Shown here: in pieces, positions 6,020 to 8,137 of the stretch
Position numbering within the stretch: position 1 is the stretch's first letter
How the letters are laid out: every line of letters begins with the position of its first letter
Assembly: GCA_934409175.1 (NCBI GenBank)
Contig: CAKRVX010000091.1
Span: 1-8,137 of the forward strand
Source: an uncultured Blautia sp.
Lineage (GTDB): Bacteria > Bacillota > Clostridia > Lachnospirales > Lachnospiraceae
Direction: 5' to 3'
DNA length: 8,137 bases
The notes under the pieces: model-generated
Seen by the model: the letters and a program-made list of their open reading frames with translations, nothing else
Databases searched by the model: none
Told to the model about the DNA's origin: nothing
Program-made: the position numbers and the translations under genes

Positions 6020-7525
6020 ATGAGAACTCTTGATACCCCCGTAAAGCAGATCCGAAGAAAGATTTTTGCAGAAGTTGCCAGACTGGGCTTTCAGTCTACG
6101 GATGACTCCCTGATTCATGATATTGAAGCAATTCCATACAATATTGTTCAGGAACGCGCACAATACCGTGAAAGCATCTATCGTGAACGTGCAGTTGCCA
6201 GTGAACGCGTCCGTCTGGCTATGGGACTATCCCTCCGTCCAGAAAATAAAGCAGTCCATTTGACTGCCGGAGTAGAGGCTTCCAATATTGATGAGAAATA
6301 TTATGAGCCGCCGCTTATGCAGGTTATTCCATCTGCATGTTCTGCCTGCCCTTCCAATATGTACGAGGTCAGCGATATGTGCAGAGGATGTGTAGCTCAT
6401 CCATGTATGCAGGCCTGTCCCAAAGGCGCTATTTCCATGGTAAACGGAAAGTCACATATTGATCAGTCAAAATGTATTAAATGCGGGAAATGCAAGTCTG
6501 TCTGTCCATATGATGCCATTGCCCATAAAGAGCGTCCCTGTGAGCGTGCCTGCGGTGTAAAAGCGATTGGAAGTGATGAACAGGGTCGTGCACAGATTGA
6601 TGATAAGAAGTGTGTTTCCTGCGGTATGTGTATGGTGAGCTGTCCGTTCGGAGCGATTTCTGACAAGTCTCAGATTTTTCAGCTGGCTCATGCACTTCGT
6701 GAGGGAAGCGAAATCATCGCAGAAGTTGCACCTGCTTATATCAGTCAGTTCGGTGATGCAGTAACCCCGGGTAAATTCCATGCTGCACTGACAGCGCTTG
6801 GTTTTACCAATGTATATGAGGTTGCCCTTGGTGCAGATATCGGTGCTATCAGCGAAGCTCACCATTATGCAAAAGAAGTTGCTACAGGCAATCTTCCATT
6901 CCTTCTTACCTCCTGCTGCCCATCCTGGTCTATGCTTGCAAAGAAGCAGTTCCCGGCAATGATCGACAATATTTCCAGAGAACTGACTCCGATGGTTGCC
7001 ACTGCAAGAAGTATTAAGAAAGAACATCCGAATGCCAAAGTTGTATTCATCGGACCGTGTGCTGCCAAGAAGCTGGAAGCTATGCGCAGTTCTGTAAGAA
7101 GTGATGTTGATTTCGTTATTACGTTTGAAGAATTATGGGGACTTTTTGATGCGAAGGAAATTGACCCTGCTGCTGTAGAGGCTTCTGAGAGTCTGCATGA
7201 TGCTACTGCTGCTGGTCGTGGATATGCAGTTGCAGGTGGTGTTGCAGGTGCCATCGAAGCATGTCTGAAAGAATATTATCCGGATGTGCCGGTACATATC
7301 GAACATGCAGAGAGTCTTGCAGAATGTAAGAAGATGCTGACACTGGCTAAGGTTGGCAAGTTAAATGGTTGTATGATCGAGGGTATGGCATGTCCTGGCG
7401 GATGTATGGGCGGTGCCGGAACCAATGCACCATATACAAAAGCTGCCAAGGCGCTGAAGAGTTATCTGGCTTCTTCTACAGAAAAGCTTCCATCTAAAGA
7501 ATTAGAAGAAATTGAATTAAATTAA
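6020..7525 (+). CDS. Monomeric group B [FeFe] hydrogenase
   Basis: This is a stand-alone cytoplasmic [FeFe] hydrogenase of the group B type (the family that includes CpIII of Clostridium pasteurianum), likely exchanging electrons with ferredoxin. In the 501 residues, 1-105 lack cysteine and look helical. Residues 107-208 hold exactly 16 cysteines: C107/C110, C121/C124/C129/C133, C152/C155/C158/C162, C174/C178 and C198/C201/C204/C208, enough for four [4Fe-4S] clusters and arranged like HycB/DmsB-type ferredoxin subunits. The H-cluster domain follows with loops TSCCPSW (297-303), GPCAAKK (345-351) and the loop from E454 with M456, C458 and C462. Compared with group A enzymes, the second loop has Gly for Met, and the third ends GGAGT instead of GGGQP. 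H-cluster ligands and the proton-relay cysteine C299 remain. The gene is divergent from hydCBA, has its own promoter and ends at a strong terminator. No partner subunit is adjacent. The physiological direction is unknown, and a low-activity or sensing role cannot be excluded. Confidence 0.93.
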   Translation: MRTLDTPVKQIRRKIFAEVARLGFQSTDDSLIHDIEAIPYNIVQERAQYRESIYRERAVASERVRLAMGLSLRPENKAVHLTAGVEASNIDEKYYEPPLMQVIPSACSACPSNMYEVSDMCRGCVAHPCMQACPKGAISMVNGKSHIDQSKCIKCGKCKSVCPYDAIAHKERPCERACGVKAIGSDEQGRAQIDDKKCVSCGMCMVSCPFGAISDKSQIFQLAHALREGSEIIAEVAPAYISQFGDAVTPGKFHAALTALGFTNVYEVALGADIGAISEAHHYAKEVATGNLPFLLTSCCPSWSMLAKKQFPAMIDNISRELTPMVATARSIKKEHPNAKVVFIGPCAAKKLEAMRSSVRSDVDFVITFEELWGLFDAKEIDPAAVEASESLHDATAAGRGYAVAGGVAGAIEACLKEYYPDVPVHIEHAESLAECKKMLTLAKVGKLNGCMIEGMACPGGCMGGAGTNAPYTKAAKALKSYLASSTEKLPSKELEEIELN

Positions 7526-7535
7526 TATGATATTA

Positions 7536-7577
7536 AAAAAGCTGTCCGTAAATTTATCTTTTTACGGACAGCTTTTT
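7536..7577. terminator. Strong bidirectional rho-independent terminator
   Basis: Positions 7536-7552 and 7561-7577 form a perfect 17-bp inverted repeat with an 8-nt loop. The G/C-rich core is GCTGTCCGTA, flanked by an A5 tract on the left and a T5 tract on the right. It starts 10 bp after the hydrogenase stop codon and lies between convergent genes, so it can end both the plus-strand hydrogenase transcript and the minus-strand DUF1275 transcript. Confidence 0.92.
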
Positions 7578-7663
7578 GTATCGAATGAAACGATAGATGT
7601 GATTTGCAGGATTTTGTTAAAATCTTAATTTAAAGCACGATCAATTAAAAGTGACGTTGCTCT

Positions 7664-8137
7664 TTAATGTTCATGTTCCTCGTGGAATCTTTTGTATTTC
7701 TCCACAAACATCAGAAGAAAGCTGACTGTAAGGAATCCACAGGATACCCAGATCATGCGAGTCCCAAAGTGAATAGATAAATTTCCCCCAATGCCTGCGC
7801 CTAATGCAAACATAAAGATGATTCCGAAATAGTACATTGCCTGTTCCAGCTGTTTCGGTTTTCTTTCTCTGAAATATCCGGATAAGGCAGCTGTACCGCT
7901 TCTAAGATTACCGATACACATGGTACTTGCATAAGAATATCCGTTTACTTTACGGAATGACTGGACCTGCATTGCACAGGCAAAAGATGCCATGGCATTT
8001 GCCAGCATATTATATTTTGCAGGTATAAAACCAACCACAAACAAAATCAGAATCTCTGCCAGAAGGATACTCTGCCTCCAGTGCAGTTTCCTTGCATATT
8101 TGAAATTCGCCTGGACTTTTTCTGCGACCCATACACC
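7664..8137 (-). CDS. YoaK/DUF1275-family membrane protein, 3' part only
   Basis: The reading frame is open to the right edge, so only the last 157 codons are present; the TTG at 8044 is an internal codon, not the start. Family members are usually about 220-240 residues, so roughly a third is missing. The visible part has about four hydrophobic, probably membrane-spanning segments: around ILLAEILILFVVGF, NMLANAMASFACAMQ, YYFGIIFMFALGAGIGG and VSCGFLTVSFLLMF. The segment CAMQVQSFRKVNGYSYA followed by STMCIGNLRSG resembles the conserved DUF1275 stretch in which a small-residue helix runs into a T/S-x-x-x-GNL motif. The tail is charged and His/Glu-rich (FHEEHEH). The family's biochemical function is not established; transport has been suggested. 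It is convergent with the group B hydrogenase gene and shares its terminator; nothing indicates a role in hydrogen metabolism. Confidence 0.82.
   Translation of the reverse strand, partial: GVWVAEKVQANFKYARKLHWRQSILLAEILILFVVGFIPAKYNMLANAMASFACAMQVQSFRKVNGYSYASTMCIGNLRSGTAALSGYFRERKPKQLEQAMYYFGIIFMFALGAGIGGNLSIHFGTRMIWVSCGFLTVSFLLMFVEKYKRFHEEHEH

Noticed and set aside
6467..7027. 186-codon minus-strand open frame inside the group B hydrogenase gene.
   Set aside because: Antisense to conserved cluster-binding and H-cluster motifs, with no recognisable domain; a shadow frame.
7579..7624. Small inverted repeats TATCG/CGATA (7579-7595) and GATTTT/AAAATC (7610-7624) between the convergent genes.
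   Set aside because: Stems of 5-6 bp, mostly A:T, with no U-tract; the terminator at 7536-7577 already explains termination.

Overview
The window looks like a chromosomal segment from a strictly anaerobic, spore-forming member of the Clostridia, most likely Lachnospiraceae (Blautia/Dorea/Coprococcus-like). This is inferred from moderate-to-low GC content, AT-rich intergenic DNA with strong GGAGG ribosome sites, a complete spoIVA, and two different classes of [FeFe] hydrogenase. No rRNA, tRNA, CRISPR array, insertion sequence or phage gene was seen.

Layout, left to right. A bidirectional terminator (29-56) sits beyond the end of spoIVA (75-1544, minus), which encodes the ATPase that builds the basal layer of the spore coat. 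Between spoIVA and the next operon is a 124-bp gap. It holds a probable sigma-E promoter inside a long hairpin that ends in a U-tract directly before the spoIVA start codon. Next comes a minus-strand operon, transcribed hydC-hydB-hydA (5720 down to 1669). It encodes a complete trimeric NADH-linked, probably electron-bifurcating [FeFe] hydrogenase: a NuoE-like subunit, a NuoF-like flavoprotein subunit and the H-cluster catalytic subunit. A 299-bp divergent control region (5721-6019) separates this operon from a plus-strand gene (6020-7525) for a stand-alone group B [FeFe] hydrogenase. That gene ends at a strong bidirectional terminator (7536-7577). The window closes with the 3' part of a convergent minus-strand gene for a YoaK/DUF1275-type membrane protein (7664 to the edge).

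How the genes fit together. HydABC would couple NADH and reduced ferredoxin oxidation to H2 formation, or run in reverse in acetogenic relatives. The group B enzyme carries its own ferredoxin-like domain with 16 cysteines, so it probably exchanges electrons directly with ferredoxin-type carriers or serves a distinct or sensory role. Both hydrogenase promoters lie in one intergenic region. A perfect 8-4-8 palindrome lies next to the group B promoter, and a copy of its half-site overlaps the -35 of the hydCBA promoter, which suggests coordinated control by an unidentified regulator. The H-cluster maturases HydE, HydF and HydG are not in the window.

The most interesting items are the hairpin that appears to insulate spoIVA from read-through of the hydrogenase operon, the shared palindrome and half-site, and the altered active-site loops of the two hydrogenases.
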